NCBI GenBank assembly: GCA_946122785.1
Contig: CAMGYJ010000011.1
Coordinates: 56,966,449-57,030,448, forward strand
Length of the DNA stretch: 64,000 bases
Direction: 5' to 3'
From: Linum tenue
Taxonomy: Eukaryota > Streptophyta > Magnoliopsida > Malpighiales > Linaceae
Part shown: positions 12,275 to 22,916 of the stretch, piece after piece
Layout of the letters: the number at the start of each line of letters is the position of its first letter
How positions within the stretch are numbered: the stretch's first letter is position 1
The notes under the pieces: model-generated
The model's database searches: none
Told to the model about the DNA's origin: nothing
What the model saw: only the letters and a program-made list of their open reading frames with translations
Program-made: the position numbers and the translations under genes

Positions 12275-14252
12275 AAGATAGTGTTTTGGTTTGGGTGAAA
12301 GTTAAATTGATGTATTGTTATTAATATTATGTATAATAATATACATGTATATAAGAAAATTGATGTATTGTAGTTATATCATTTTGATTTCTCTAATAGT
12401 TATCATAGTATTTACTATTTAAATAAGATATACTACTTTTTGGATGAAATGCCAATTTGACCCTTTGTTTTTAATATAAAAAAGAGCAAAACACATCTAA
12501 AGGTAGGGACATAGTTGGAAGAAGAAAAAAGGTTTAATTCACTTGCATAGCCATAACTTTCACGATTTTGACAAATATAGCAACTTTTTGAAAAATACAC
12601 AGATATAGCCACTTTTGTGAAACTTGATTGTCAACTTTAGCCATTTCCGTTACAAATTATAACATCGTCATAGACGCCGTTAATAACATCTACGTGTCGC
12701 TGAGGTGGATGCCACTTGCATGACACGTCATCACCAACTAGACATATTCATGCCACCCAGACGCCATGTCATACGCCACGTCATGTTAAAAGTAGATTTT
12801 TAATCAAAAAATAACTAATATTACTAAAAAAAATAAAATAAAATATTTTATAAGAAATAAATTATTTTATTTTTATTTTCTCGCTCTATTCATTCATCCC
12901 TTCCCACTACGCTGCTTGTCTTCCCAAATTCCCCTCCCCCTTCTTCACCAGATCCAAATTCATGATTCCTCCCTTCAAACCCTCTCTCTTTCCCCATCAA
13001 TTATCCTGGGCTATTTCACACTAGTAGCGGCAGGATTGAAATTTACTAGGCTCCTCCGCTAATGATGCTGTCGAATCCCGGCCATGAATGAGAACGACCC
13101 TGCTCGCTATGGATCGTCGAAGCAGCCACCCCTCCCTCCGCACCCACAGCCCCGTCGCCGACCCGAAGTGCAGATCTGGAGCTCCCCCCTCACTGCAAGT
13201 CGCCACTCCTTCCTGCCAGCCTGCCACTATAATAAAGAACACAGTTTCCCCATAAAACCCAGAACCAGCGACATTGGAATCTCAACGAACAAAAAATCGA
13301 TGCTGGTGTGGGGATGTTGTGGAACCCAGAAACCTAGAACCCACCAAGCTTCACCGCAACCCAAAATCCAAAAACTCAAACCCTCCAAGCTCAACGCATT
13401 CCCTCCTTAACTCCTCCCTCCCACCGCCGGCGCCACAGACCTCTCTCTCCCTGTTAAATGGGTTTCTCTTTCTTGTAATCTTCGCCGGATTGAAGCACCC
13501 CAGCCCTCGTCGTCTCGATCCTTATCGTCACGGAACGCAGTCCGCCTGCGTCGAGTCCTCTGGCTCGCTTGCTTCTGGTCGGCGACGGAGCTGGTGGATG
13601 CGACTGAAGAATTGGCAGCGACGAGAGAAGAAGAGGAAGGGGAAGAAGTCTACAGAGCTTCAGTAGAGCTATTGATGGTGAAAATTCAAACGATTTGGAA
13701 TTTTTCAAGGCGATCTGGTTTCTTGAATCAATTGAGGGAGGAGAGCTTGAAGACACGGCAGAATAGAGGTGGGAGGTTGAGAGTTGCGAGGAAGAGGAAG
13801 AGGAAAAGCATAAGCGGCGGAAGGGAATAGTAGTTTTTAGAAATTTTCAATTAATTAAAAAAGAATAATTTACATCTAGGCATAGTTTTTTATGAACAAT
13901 CACCATGTCAGCAAAAATCGTTAGTACAGTCAGCATTTATTACTATTCCGTTAAAGTTATAGACGGAATGGCTATATCTGTGTATTTTTCAAAAAGTGGC
14001 TATATTTGTCAAAATCGTGAAAGTTATGGCTACGCAGGTGAATTAAACCAAGAAAAAACTCCAACAATCTCGCCAATCTCACAAAAAACTTAAGATTTAA
14101 CTATCACTCATTTTGAGTGATAGTTTGTGTCGCATCAAGTAAACAATGCATGGATTGTTTGTGCAGAAAATTCAAAAATAACGATGCATTGTGAACAATG
14201 CATGTATTGTAACTATCCCCACCAAATTATAATTATCAAAACCAAACGACCA
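12275..14252. mobile_element. older Tourist/Harbinger-like MITE split by a later insertion
   Basis: The left part (about 12275-12365: TTTTGGTTTGGG, TTGATGTATTGT, ATACATGTAT) and the right part (about 14100-14252: GAGTGATAGTTTGTGTC, AACGATGCATTGTGAACAAT, ending AAAACCAAACGACC) resemble the left and right halves of the intact element at 51893-52244. The intervening 12531-14049 is a separate transposon with its own target duplication. The left half is diverged, and some unaligned sequence lies before 12531. Confidence 0.5.
12522..14058. mobile_element. Mutator-like element (Pack-MULE candidate) with about 80-bp TIRs
   Basis: The 1519-bp element spans 12531-14049. Terminal inverted repeats of about 80 bp (12531-12612 against 13970-14049) are almost identical, starting GGTTTAATTCAC. 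A perfect 9-bp target duplication AAGAAAAAA lies at 12522-12530 and 14050-14058. Long TIRs plus a 9-bp duplication are diagnostic of Mutator-like elements. The interior from about 12890 to 13830 is strikingly GC-rich and CT-rich compared with the flanks, and holds open frames on both strands (for example plus strand 13084-13410) but no transposase. That is the pattern of a captured host gene fragment. I do not recognise the source gene. Confidence 0.8.
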
Positions 14253-16047
14253 GAGTTTCGGATTCAGACTTCGACATGTAGATTTAGTGACGAAGTTAGG
14301 TTAAAACGAGGAGGGAGCATAAATAGAGTTGTCGATACAATTACACGTAAAAGTTTAGCAAAAGGGTAGTTGAAATTTATACAAACTTGTATCATCCAAC
14401 ACTTTGCATGTCATATCACAAATTTGTATGTAAAATTTTACGAAATAGACTAATAGAGCAATGGTAAGGCCTCGACCCCCTCTCAATTTTGAAGTATAAG
14501 TAAAAATTACATACAAAATTCGTAACAAACTTAAGAAATAGAGTAGTCAGTAAAAACTTAATTAGCCCCCTCCCCAATTACCATTTACCACGGTTCAAAT
14601 CAACTTCCTTCATTTAGATTTCAGACTATGCTACTGTGTATGTTCCAGCTATATCTCAACACAGTGTTTATTGTGCGTCCCAAAGACCAATCTTCCTAAC
14701 CCCTCGCTCTTTCACTTGTCAGAAAAATGTCTAAATAATGTTGAATAAGAAACATCTACAAACTTCTATTGTCGAACACAAGAAATAAACAAATATAAAG
14801 ATTGAATCGCTACTACAATCGTGAATGATCATGTATAATTGAATCGGAAAATTCATCAACTTCTCTATAATCATCAAATGTATGCATCCCCCTATGTGTC
14901 AACGTGAACTAAAAAATTTGTATAGGTTTGTTGGTGAGAGTTTGGTTTTGGGAAGGAGAAGGTGATGAACTAGTGCAACAAGGGAATGAGATTAGGGAGT
15001 TGGTTATTGGTGAGTTTAAGGTGGAGAGGCAGAGAAGGAGGAAGAAGAGGAAGGTTGAGCAGAGGATTGGGATTGAGTATGAAGAAGATGGAGATGGAGA
15101 ATAGGAAGAAGAAGAAGAAGGAGAGGTGTCATTGATGGACTTCTCCATTAATGACCCTTTTTTTGTGCTTCCTTTTGGTGGTGTTTATGAAGAAGGCTTT
15201 GGTGAATGGTACAGTTTGTAGTTTAAGGATGAGATGGGAGAGGGAAGAAGGAAAGAAGGAGAGGGAGAGAAAGGTAAGTGTGATTATGGAAGGAGGAAAG
15301 AAGGTTTAAGGTAAGCTTAGTTAATTGTGGTAATTTTGCCAAGGGGGGATTAACAGTCACCATTACGAGATCACCGTGATGATGGGGCAATGAATCTGGT
15401 CATTGGTTGTGGAAAGTGTTCATATATTAACAAGACTCGAGTTAAACTGACTATTCTGGATCGAGTTTATATTAAAAATCGAGTAATTATAAGCAGAAAG
15501 TGAGACCAACAAGTCGATCAGGTGAACTGTGAATTTGATAAACACACAATTTTTTTAATTAGATTCGCGTTTGCTACTATAAGGGTTGTGATTATAGAGA
15601 TCATTATGGACGACGAGATCAACTTGAATCAGGTTGGACTGTATAAGTCAAAACAGGTCGAATTGTCTTGAGATTATTCAATATATGTTATGAGAAAACC
15701 TTTTACCCTAGTCAAAATTTACCGCAGTATTTTCATCTATTTTCTTGTGATGAAATTGGAATATACTATGTATGGGCCTTTTTCACCATATATTGTAATT
15801 TGGTCATATTTGTCATGTTTTCCCCCTTCTATATCATGACATCTTTATATGATGTGGATTGACACTCAAACCTCTAATAAACCTCTATATAAATAAACTC
15901 CCATAATTAAATATTTTATGAAAACATAAGAATGGTTCTATTAATGCACAAATTTGAGAAATTTACTTTAGTGTATAGACTACGATATAATAATGCACAA
16001 AGGTAACGTAGAATGATAAGAAAGCGTAGAACTTTATGGAGTTTAAG
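14253..16047. other. intergenic region with one possible small gene
   Basis: AT-rich sequence. The only candidate gene is the small minus-strand frame at 14909-15148. 15150-15310 is strongly purine-rich on the plus strand (CT-rich on the minus strand), as expected for a leader of that frame. Nothing else is supported. Confidence 0.4.
14909..15148 (-). CDS. hypothetical Ser/Pro-rich small membrane protein (79 aa) or orphan first exon
   Basis: I do not recognise a family. The frame starts at a true ATG (15148) in context TTAATGGAG, preceded on the minus strand by about 150 bp of CT-rich, leader-like sequence. The protein has a Ser/Pro-rich N-terminal segment (about residues 9-25), one hydrophobic stretch (about 26-43: IPILCSTFLFFLLLCLS) that could anchor or export it, and a second Ser/Pro-rich tail with one possible N-glycosylation site (NQT). 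This layout resembles the first exon of a type II membrane protein such as a Golgi enzyme, but no downstream exon was found before the LINE at 16-17 kb lying on the other side. It may be a truncated remnant. Confidence 0.35.
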   Translation of the reverse strand: MEKSINDTSPSSSSSYSPSPSSSYSIPILCSTFLFFLLLCLSTLNSPITNSLISFPCCTSSSPSPSQNQTLTNKPIQIF

Positions 16048-17084
16048 CATTCTAATCAACATTTTTCCCCGAAAAAATAGCTTGCATCAAACAAGAACAC
16101 AAAGTTACAAGGATTGTGACCAAAGTCACGCACGGAAATGAAACTCAATACAACCCGCAGGAAACAAAGAAAGGGCCTTCTTATCCATCATATGGGCTAC
16201 CCTATTATTCTATCTACCCACAAATTGAACCCTAAACCCTGGGGACATCGAAAGAAGATGGTGAATTTCCTCAAACAGAGCTTCACCTACAGCAGCACGA
16301 ACATCCCCGGCGTTAACCTTGTCAATCACAATCTTGGTGTCTACCTCAATCGTTACGACCTCTACGCCACGATGTTGACACCACCTAATCGCGTCGTAAA
16401 GTTGATAATTCAACAAGCATCGGATTCTGAAGACCGGGAAACATCAACCCTTGTGCCGCAACCACCGCACCACCCTCATCTCTTAAGACCACTCCACCTG
16501 CCGCATGGGACCCCTCACGGACTGCCCCATCAAAGGAACATATCACACCGCCAAAAGGACCATCAACCACAACAACATGATCAACGCCAAGACCTACCGA
16601 GGGCTCACCCACACCATTCCCATCCCCATAGGGAAGTTGTTCCCACTCAGAAACTTGATGTAGAAACTCCTGCCGGAGAATACTTGGGAGAGTCTGTTGT
16701 CCCTCAAAGACAACGAAGTTCCTCCCCTTCCATATTCTCCACAATAAGCACATCAACCGCACAACACGCATTTGGGACGCATCTCGATCCAGAAATCGCC
16801 TGAAAATATGTTAAAACACCCCATCGGCAAAACATCTAGCTCGGTAGCAAGCCCTGCATTCTCCCACAATCCTCTCGCAATCGGACAATGCAAAAAGAGA
16901 TGTTCAGTGGGCTCCTCTGGTGCCCAACACATCGGACACCGCACAAAGACCTGCAACTTTTTCTCACGCAATGCCTCCATCGTGGGCAAGATCCGCCTCA
17001 AGAGCTCCCACACAAAAAACTTAAACTTCGGCTGAACGGGCATATCCCAAACCTTAATCCATAGTGTTCCATTCTAATCAACAT
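16048..17084 (-). mobile_element. 5'-truncated LINE (non-LTR retrotransposon) fragment
   Basis: The 15-bp direct repeat CATTCTAATCAACAT at 16048-16062 and 17070-17084 is the target-site duplication of a 1007-bp insertion. Read on the minus strand, the insert encodes the end of a plant L1-type ORF2: a reverse-transcriptase zinc-binding domain (Cys-x2-Cys, His and Cys ligands around 16870-16945) followed by an RNase H-like domain. A short A-rich tail abuts the left repeat at about 16063. The reverse transcriptase itself is missing, which fits 5' truncation during insertion. Confidence 0.88.
16135..17043 (-). pseudogene. degenerate LINE ORF2 C-terminus: zf-RVT plus RNase H
   Basis: The first part (17043-16753) contains PMCWAPEEPTEHLFLHCP, the zinc-binding knuckle that follows reverse transcriptase in plant LINEs. 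The second part (16771-16385, then 16416-16210) contains FDGAVREG and VVLRDEGGAVV, typical of the RNase H fold, then EVDTKIVID with the expected acidic residue. The parts lie in different frames, and an in-frame TAG at about 16207-16209 interrupts the segment before NRVAHMMDKKAL. It therefore cannot encode a working protein and is a relic. Confidence 0.85.
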
Positions 17085-17591
17085 AATAATAACATTGATT
17101 ATTAAAACCTTAATATTCATGACAATCTATATTGTGCGATACATTTTGGGCTGAAAAGCCCTTGCTTGCCCTCCTCACTTGTGGCCTTTTGGGTCGACGA
17201 AGGCCCATTGATCTTGGGCTTAACTGCGCACAGCCTACATAAGATATAGGTATAAAAGAAAGTAACAAAATATTTTTAATGTCCGTTTGTTGCCCACTAA
17301 TCGCGATTCGAGATTAGTTATGGTTCCCGGTGATAAATACCATGACGACACATCAAATTTATCTTGTAATTTTTTGACGGAAATACTCCCTATATGAGTG
17401 AAGTTTTTGTCTGATTGATCCAATCTTTCCTTTGATATCCAACTCATGAATTCACCTACCAGGAGGACATTTGATTTGACACTTTTTGGAGCTTGTAAAG
17501 CTCCAACATTTTCCTCAGTTTACTCAAACTTACAACACAAAACCATTGTGATGCTGGCAAAGGCATATGTGAGAACGTGCTCACTATTTGT
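17085..17591. other. intergenic region, no gene
   Basis: No gene is supported. GGGCT/GGCCCA words cluster at 17145-17225, a pattern usual in promoters of housekeeping genes, but no start of transcription or coding exon lies nearby, so the cluster is orphaned or derived from a lost gene. Confidence 0.35.
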
Positions 17592-18003
17592 GATGAGACT
17601 AGAGGTGGCAAATGGATTGAGTCATGGATTGGTGGATTGGATTGGTGGATCCATGGATTGGTGGATTATCTATGAATCCAAATGACATCCTCAACCAAGG
17701 ACCAATATGTAAAATGTGAAAAGTTTAGGTACTAAAATGTCATAATGAAAAATTTTAGGTACCAAAATGTAATTTTCCAATGATATTTTTCGTATAAAAA
17801 TTAAATTTTGGGTACCAAAATGTAAAATATAAAAAGTATAGGTACCAAATCGTAATTTGCCATTTGGATCCATGGATCAATCCATGAATCCACCAATCCA
17901 ATTGGATTTGGATAAAATGGATTGGATTTAAATGGATTGGATTAGGTGGATAATTTTAAAGGGTTGGTGGATTGGATTGAGAATTGCCACCTCTAGATGA
18001 GAC
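17592..18003. mobile_element. hAT-type MITE with 8-bp target duplication
   Basis: The 396-bp element spans 17600-17995, starts TAGAGGTGGCAAATGG and ends TTGCCACCTCTA. The perfect 8-bp duplication GATGAGAC lies at 17592-17599 and 17996-18003. Subterminal ATTGGTGGATTGG words repeat at both ends. The core holds a different sequence with four reiterations of GGTAC(C/T)AAAATGTAA-like words, possibly a nested insert. It is non-coding. Confidence 0.88.
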
Positions 18004-18519
18004 CAAATGTGTTGGGTTAGCCGTAGGGTTACGTTGTATGAGTTGGGGGATTAGTGGATCTAGCATGTTAGTAGTTAGTATGGGTTATGTGTTTTGGGTT
18101 ATAAATGTGGGCTTCGTAGTTATTGGCCGATTAGGAGTGTTGTTCTAGGTGCGGCCGAGTCGGCTAGAGTAGTAGTAGGGCTTGGGGGTTAGCTAGGTGT
18201 TTACGTATTAGATTTATTTCTTATAAAACTACGTAAGTTCGACAGTAGTTCCGCGATCTAATCAATAAATAAAAAGGTTTATCCACACCAACGCCGTGTT
18301 CTCTCTCGCTCGTTAGTTACAAGCAAAAACCCTCGAAACCGTGTGGCCTGTATGGGTTACCAGTTCATCAATTTTGCCTGGAGTCCGTCGCCGATCGCGC
18401 GCCCGATATCAGCACTACTCCGACTTTGCCCACATTAGGTACGTATACGAATCAATCCAACAGTCACGAATACTAGTGCAAAAAATACGGGTTTCATTCA
18501 TGTATTTTCCTATTATTAT
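18004..18519. other. intergenic region with possible LTR remnant
   Basis: 18009-18330 has the texture of a plant LTR (TGTTGGG start, AATAAATAAAAAG polyadenylation-like signal near 18262, CT-rich stretch then GTTACA near 18320), but I found no second LTR, primer-binding site or target duplication. The 3' end of the minus-strand CHX gene lies immediately to the right. No gene is supported. Confidence 0.25.
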
Positions 18520-21500
18520 CTACTTCTTGACTTGTTTCTGTTGTTGTACAACCAACACAGAAGTCTTGGTCTCAAGATCCGGAGAAGCCAACAAATCCCC
18601 AACCACTCCCAACTCAGGGAACTCACTCCACTCGGTCAACCCCATGGTCTGCTTCGAGTCCAGCCCGTGCCTCCTTCCAACCACGAACAGATCATGCTCG
18701 TTCGCGATCTCTCGAACCAACAGCGCCGTCTGCGGGCCATCCTCGACCGCATGTTCCTCGTACCTCACATTGGCTAGCCCCGAAATCCCCTTCATTGCCT
18801 CCTTCAGCACCACCTCGTCGTACAGCCTCTCGCTCGCCATCCGTGCGTTCCTCCTCCGGCTCACGCTCATGTCATCGTCGTCGTCGTCGCTCGGGACCAA
18901 GTGCAAAATCGTGAGCCTCAGGCTCGGCTCCCTCGCCGCTCGCATCGCGAAGCACAGGGCCTCGTGGTCGTCCCCGCCTCCCATGTAGATCACGCACACC
19001 GAGTAGAAATGATCGGGTTGATCATCACCATCTGATGTAGTCTGTCTGGAAACGAAGCTCCCTCGGTCGAAGAAGATCCCGACGGAGCAGGGAGCTCGTT
19101 CCAGGACCTTGGAGTTGACGATTCTGAACGAGTTGTCCGCGCACTCGACCCGCCCGTCGGCACCCCACTTGACGTGGAAAGGGAGGAGGAGGAGGGAAAC
19201 CTCCTTGTCGAGGGCGAGGGTGCAGATGTCGTCCGACATGAACCTGTGGTGGGAGATCGACGTGAAGGTGCCGACCGTCGTCGTGGTGGCCGCCGCGTGG
19301 GGGGTGCCGATGTGCTGCTGCTGGTTTCGTCGCTCGTACTGGTTGAACGCGAGGATGACGTCGATGGAGCAGGAGTCCGAGACGGGCTTCTGCTTCTGGT
19401 GTGACACGAACACGGGTGTGGCACGACCCACGAGCTCGACGAGGTGGAGGGCGTAGACTCCCAGGGGGTTGTCCTGGGTAGGGCAGGTCAGGTCGAGGAG
19501 GTTGATCGCGGAGATGATGTGGTCGGGCTTGTATATGCACGGGAGGACCCTCAGCTCCGTCCTGGGCTTCAGGCTGAAGAGGTTCCTCGACTGGTACCCC
19601 GCGTATTTCCTCGACGGATCGTAGAGGTGCTTTATCAGGATCGGGATTATGACGGTGTTGATGAAAATGGCTACCACGTTTAGCGAGAAGTACCCTTCAT
19701 TTATCGACTGCAATCAAGAGTCGAGGTATTAAGAGTCAGTATGCGTGGCAGTATAAGATTTATTATTGAATCTCTCCCAACAACTCGAGTTATTGGTGTA
19801 AAGACCAAGTTGATCCCAATAACTCGAATTATTGGGAGAGGTTCAATGTGAATCATATATTGTTTACTAACACCCCTTTCAAACTCAAGTCATTCAGATA
19901 GGCTTAGAGTTTGGAGAGGCACAAGTCCAGACATCGTGTGCTTAACAAAAACAAATCGGGTCAATGAGAATCAAACAGAAGATCTCAGAAGGTTCTGATA
20001 CCATGTCAATAATCAGTTGACCTCAATAACACGAGTTGTTGAAAGAGGTTGAATCCTGCATCATTTACTGTTTACTAACAATTGGGACGAGGACCAACTG
20101 GTTACTGTCACGAGAAATGTACAAACGTACCGTGGTATCTCTATGAAAAGTGTAGACACTAAGCTCGTAGACGCCTTTGGAGCACATGATGAGGGAAAGA
20201 ACAACAGAATCCCTACGAGGCATCCACGGCAGCGACAGGAACAGACAGACGAGGAACTTGGTGACCGTCGCCATCACCAGCGAGCTTCCGTAATACCCCT
20301 TGTTGTCGAACTCCCAGAAGAAAGACGCCAGATCTCCTCTCATGACGGCGGTGACGACGAACAGCGGGAAGAAAACGGAGGTGGTGACGGTCTCCATGGA
20401 CTGGACCACGGCGGAGCCCAGAGGAGGCCCGGGAGGGACCGCCAGGCCCAGGACAAAAGGCCCCATCGCGGGGGACTGGTTCATGGCGTCGAAGAAGATC
20501 TCGTACACCACGGCGACGGCGAACAGGAGCGGGACGCAGGCCGGGTGGACCTTCTGGCCCTCGGGGGTCTGGCCGATGACCCAGACCATGATGGGCCTGA
20601 GCACGAAGGCCGCGAAGAGGGCCGAGCCCAAGGTCAGGCCCGCGTTGAGGACGCCCCGGATCTGGGTGATGATGGTGGCCCCGAGCTCGAGGGAGGCCGC
20701 GACGATGCCCGAGATCAGGGATGTGGACAGGGCCAGGCGGCCCAGCTCGGTGTTGGTGAGCTTGAGCTCGGTCATGAGGTGGGAGACGACCGGGAACGTG
20801 GTCATCGATTGGATCGCGGTCGAACCGATTATTTGCATCCGTTCGAGCAGACCGGGAGCCGCCTCGATCCGGGTGAACTGGAACCCTAGGCCGATCATGT
20901 AAGGGAGGAGCACCGTGGCGATGCCCAGGATCATGACTTTGCGGCCGGACCGGAGCAGCATCCCGAAGTCCATCTTGACGCCGGTGAGGAACATGAACAT
21001 CGAGTAGCCCATGTTTGCGGTGACGACGAGGGCGTCCTGGCTCTTCTGCGGGAAGATGTGGTCTCTGTAGTAGTCGTATTTGGCCAGGATAGTTGGCCCT
21101 AAGATCACCCCTGCCTGTAGGTGACAAAAAGAAAGAAAAAACACTCTGTTCAGCCACAATTTACATTAGTTCGCCTAATGTTACAATTCATGAAATCCTG
21201 ATCTCATGAAATTAGAAATGTGACCGAAATTGAATTTCGTTATCTGTTTCCACTTCAAACAATTGAATTTGACTCAAAACCGATCAAATTCAAAGTATAT
21301 CAGATAAATTGATTCATCCAAATTTTCTTGCCGACAAACGAGTCAATGCGGTACAATTGTCTCAAAAAAGAAGGAATTCAACGACGAAACACAATGTTGA
21401 ATGAAATGCGAATCGTACCAGGCACTGGGAGGTGAAGGAGATGATGCCGAGGCGGTGGAGGAAGAAATGGAGCAGGTTACTGAGGATGACGATCATGAGA

Positions 21501-21664
21501 ATCTGGATGTTGAGGAGCTGTACGGTGCCGGTGAAGAAATCGTCGAGCGGGGGCACGCCGAGCCGCTCGGCGGGGGAGAAAACGCCGCCGGACCGGAGCC
21601 TTGCCGGGAAGGTGTAGCAGACCTGCTCGTCCGTAAACGAGACGTTCGATGCAACCTTCGACAT
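18520..21664 (-). CDS. CHX-type cation/H+ exchanger (CPA2 family)
   Basis: Plant CHX proteins are endomembrane or plasma-membrane monovalent cation/H+ antiporters involved in K+ and pH homeostasis. Three exons (21664-21419, 21114-20131, 19707-18520) give 805 aa, the usual size. Exon 1 carries a short soluble N-terminus and the first helix. Exon 2 (residues 83-410) holds most of the transmembrane Na_H_exchanger domain, with AGVILGPT, FLTGVKMD and TTFPVVSHLMTELKL. Exon 3 (411-805) finishes the domain and supplies the long cytosolic tail with USP-like segments (HLVELVGR, SVGIFFDRG, VIYMGGGDDHEAL) and an acidic DDDDDD run. The last transmembrane region reads IMCSKGVYEL. The exons are very GC-rich, so long antisense frames overlap them; these are shadows. 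Intron 2 contains a TRIM element. I cannot assign the CHX subgroup with confidence. Confidence 0.93.
19792..20085 (-). mobile_element. TRIM (terminal-repeat retrotransposon in miniature) in CHX intron 2
   Basis: Two LTRs of about 77 bp (20004-20080 and 19797-19872) both read, on the minus strand, TGTTAGTAAACA to an ACA end. Directly inside the 5' LTR is TGGTATCAGAACC (20003-19991), the initiator-tRNA-Met primer-binding site. Directly before the 3' LTR is the polypurine run GAAAGGGG (about 19873-19880). A perfect 5-bp target duplication ATTGG lies at 19792-19796 and 20081-20085. The whole element is only 284 bp with no coding capacity. It lies in the same orientation as the host gene. Confidence 0.85.
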
Positions 21665-22916
21665 CTCGTCTCCGGCTGAGATCGATCGCCGTTGGGGAAA
21701 AGGATGGATTCTCTGCTGCTGCTTGAGACTTGTTTTGGTTTGAATATGGAAATAATTGAATGAAACCCTGAGTAACAGGAGATAAAAGAACAGTTTTTCG
21801 TTCTTTTACCTCCTGTCACCGCGAGGAGGAGGAAGGAGAAGGAGATCGGGTTGAGGTGCGGAGAATGGAGGAAGGGAGGCATCATGATGGTGGTGGTTTT
21901 ATACCGGAGGGAGGATAGGAATCGAGGCATGGCGGACATTTTTTTTTGCTGTTGTGAAAATGGCAGGATGGGTAAATTTTCTGTCGCCCGCAAGCTGTTT
22001 GTTGAAATGCCAAGCCGAGTTTTCTGAACGGTGGCGGTTGAGAGCGGGTTGAGATTTTAATTTTACCAATTTCAGGCGAATGTAACTTGAAAGTATGGTT
22101 ATGCTTATGTATTTCCTAAATGGCTTCGTGAAATATGGAGGTTTAACAGCAAATTAACGAGCTATAAGCCTATATATAGTTAGTATAGGGAGGTAAGCTA
22201 AATTATGTCAGAAATTGATCCGTTCGCGTGATAAACTAATTAACTCATTTATGAACGAAAAATGGGTTTTGTATCGATATTGAAATGTACAATAAATCAC
22301 AACTCATTCACTTATGCTCAAATGAGAAGATACATATACATTAATATAGTAAAGAGCATATCGTGACATATTCAACTTCCGCTTCCGCTTCAATAACCGT
22401 GTTTGACCCAATTTCATCAAGCAACACCATACAATAAAATGAATCCGAGAATCTATCGGTACGAAACTTTTGACATAAAAGAATATATATTGTTGCAAAT
22501 CACATAACATTACAAATTGTATCACATTGTACCACTACTGTACAACATCATCATAAAAGGGGTCGGCCTGTAGTGATGCATAAACAGGTGCTATGCATTC
22601 GAACTCTGAGTCGTCGTCATTCTGTCTTCTCCTCCTCCTTCTTCAATAAAGATGAACGTTCAATCATTCGTTTATGTAGCCGCTAGTCTCCTTACCTCAT
22701 CAAACGTTCACTTACAATTGAATGTCCCTTGTTTTTTTTTTTTTTAAGTATATAACATATCTATCTGAACGAAAGTAATCCGCATTTCGATTTCACGGTT
22801 TACAATCCGAAATCGATTTCGAAGATATGTGAACTTTTAGGTTTTCATTGACAGAAGGATTCAAGGTTTCCATCATCCACCCAAGTGCAACTTTGCTCGT
22901 GATCCAAACCCAATTA
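21665..22916. other. intergenic: CHX upstream region and GT47 3' flank
   Basis: 21665-22040 is the CHX upstream region (transcription runs leftward); it contains purine-rich and TTTTTTTT tracts but no clear TATA box that I can defend. 22560-22916 is likely 3' UTR/flank of the minus-strand GT47 gene. No other gene is supported. Confidence 0.45.

Noticed and set aside
13084..13830. A stand-alone protein gene in the GC-rich block
   Set aside because: The frames are Pro/Arg/Lys-rich with no family match and lie wholly inside the Mutator-like element; a captured fragment is the simpler reading.
18009..18320. Solo LTR upstream of the CHX 3' end
   Set aside because: LTR-like texture only; no partner, no target duplication and no primer-binding site, so not called as an element.
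18341..18988. Plus-strand open frame of about 215 codons
   Set aside because: Antisense to CHX exon 3; Ser-rich translation without domain structure or promoter.
20143..20902. Long plus-strand open frames of 200-248 codons
   Set aside because: They are antisense to the GC-rich CHX exon 2, are rich in Arg/Gly/Asp with no domain, and arise from codon bias of the real gene.
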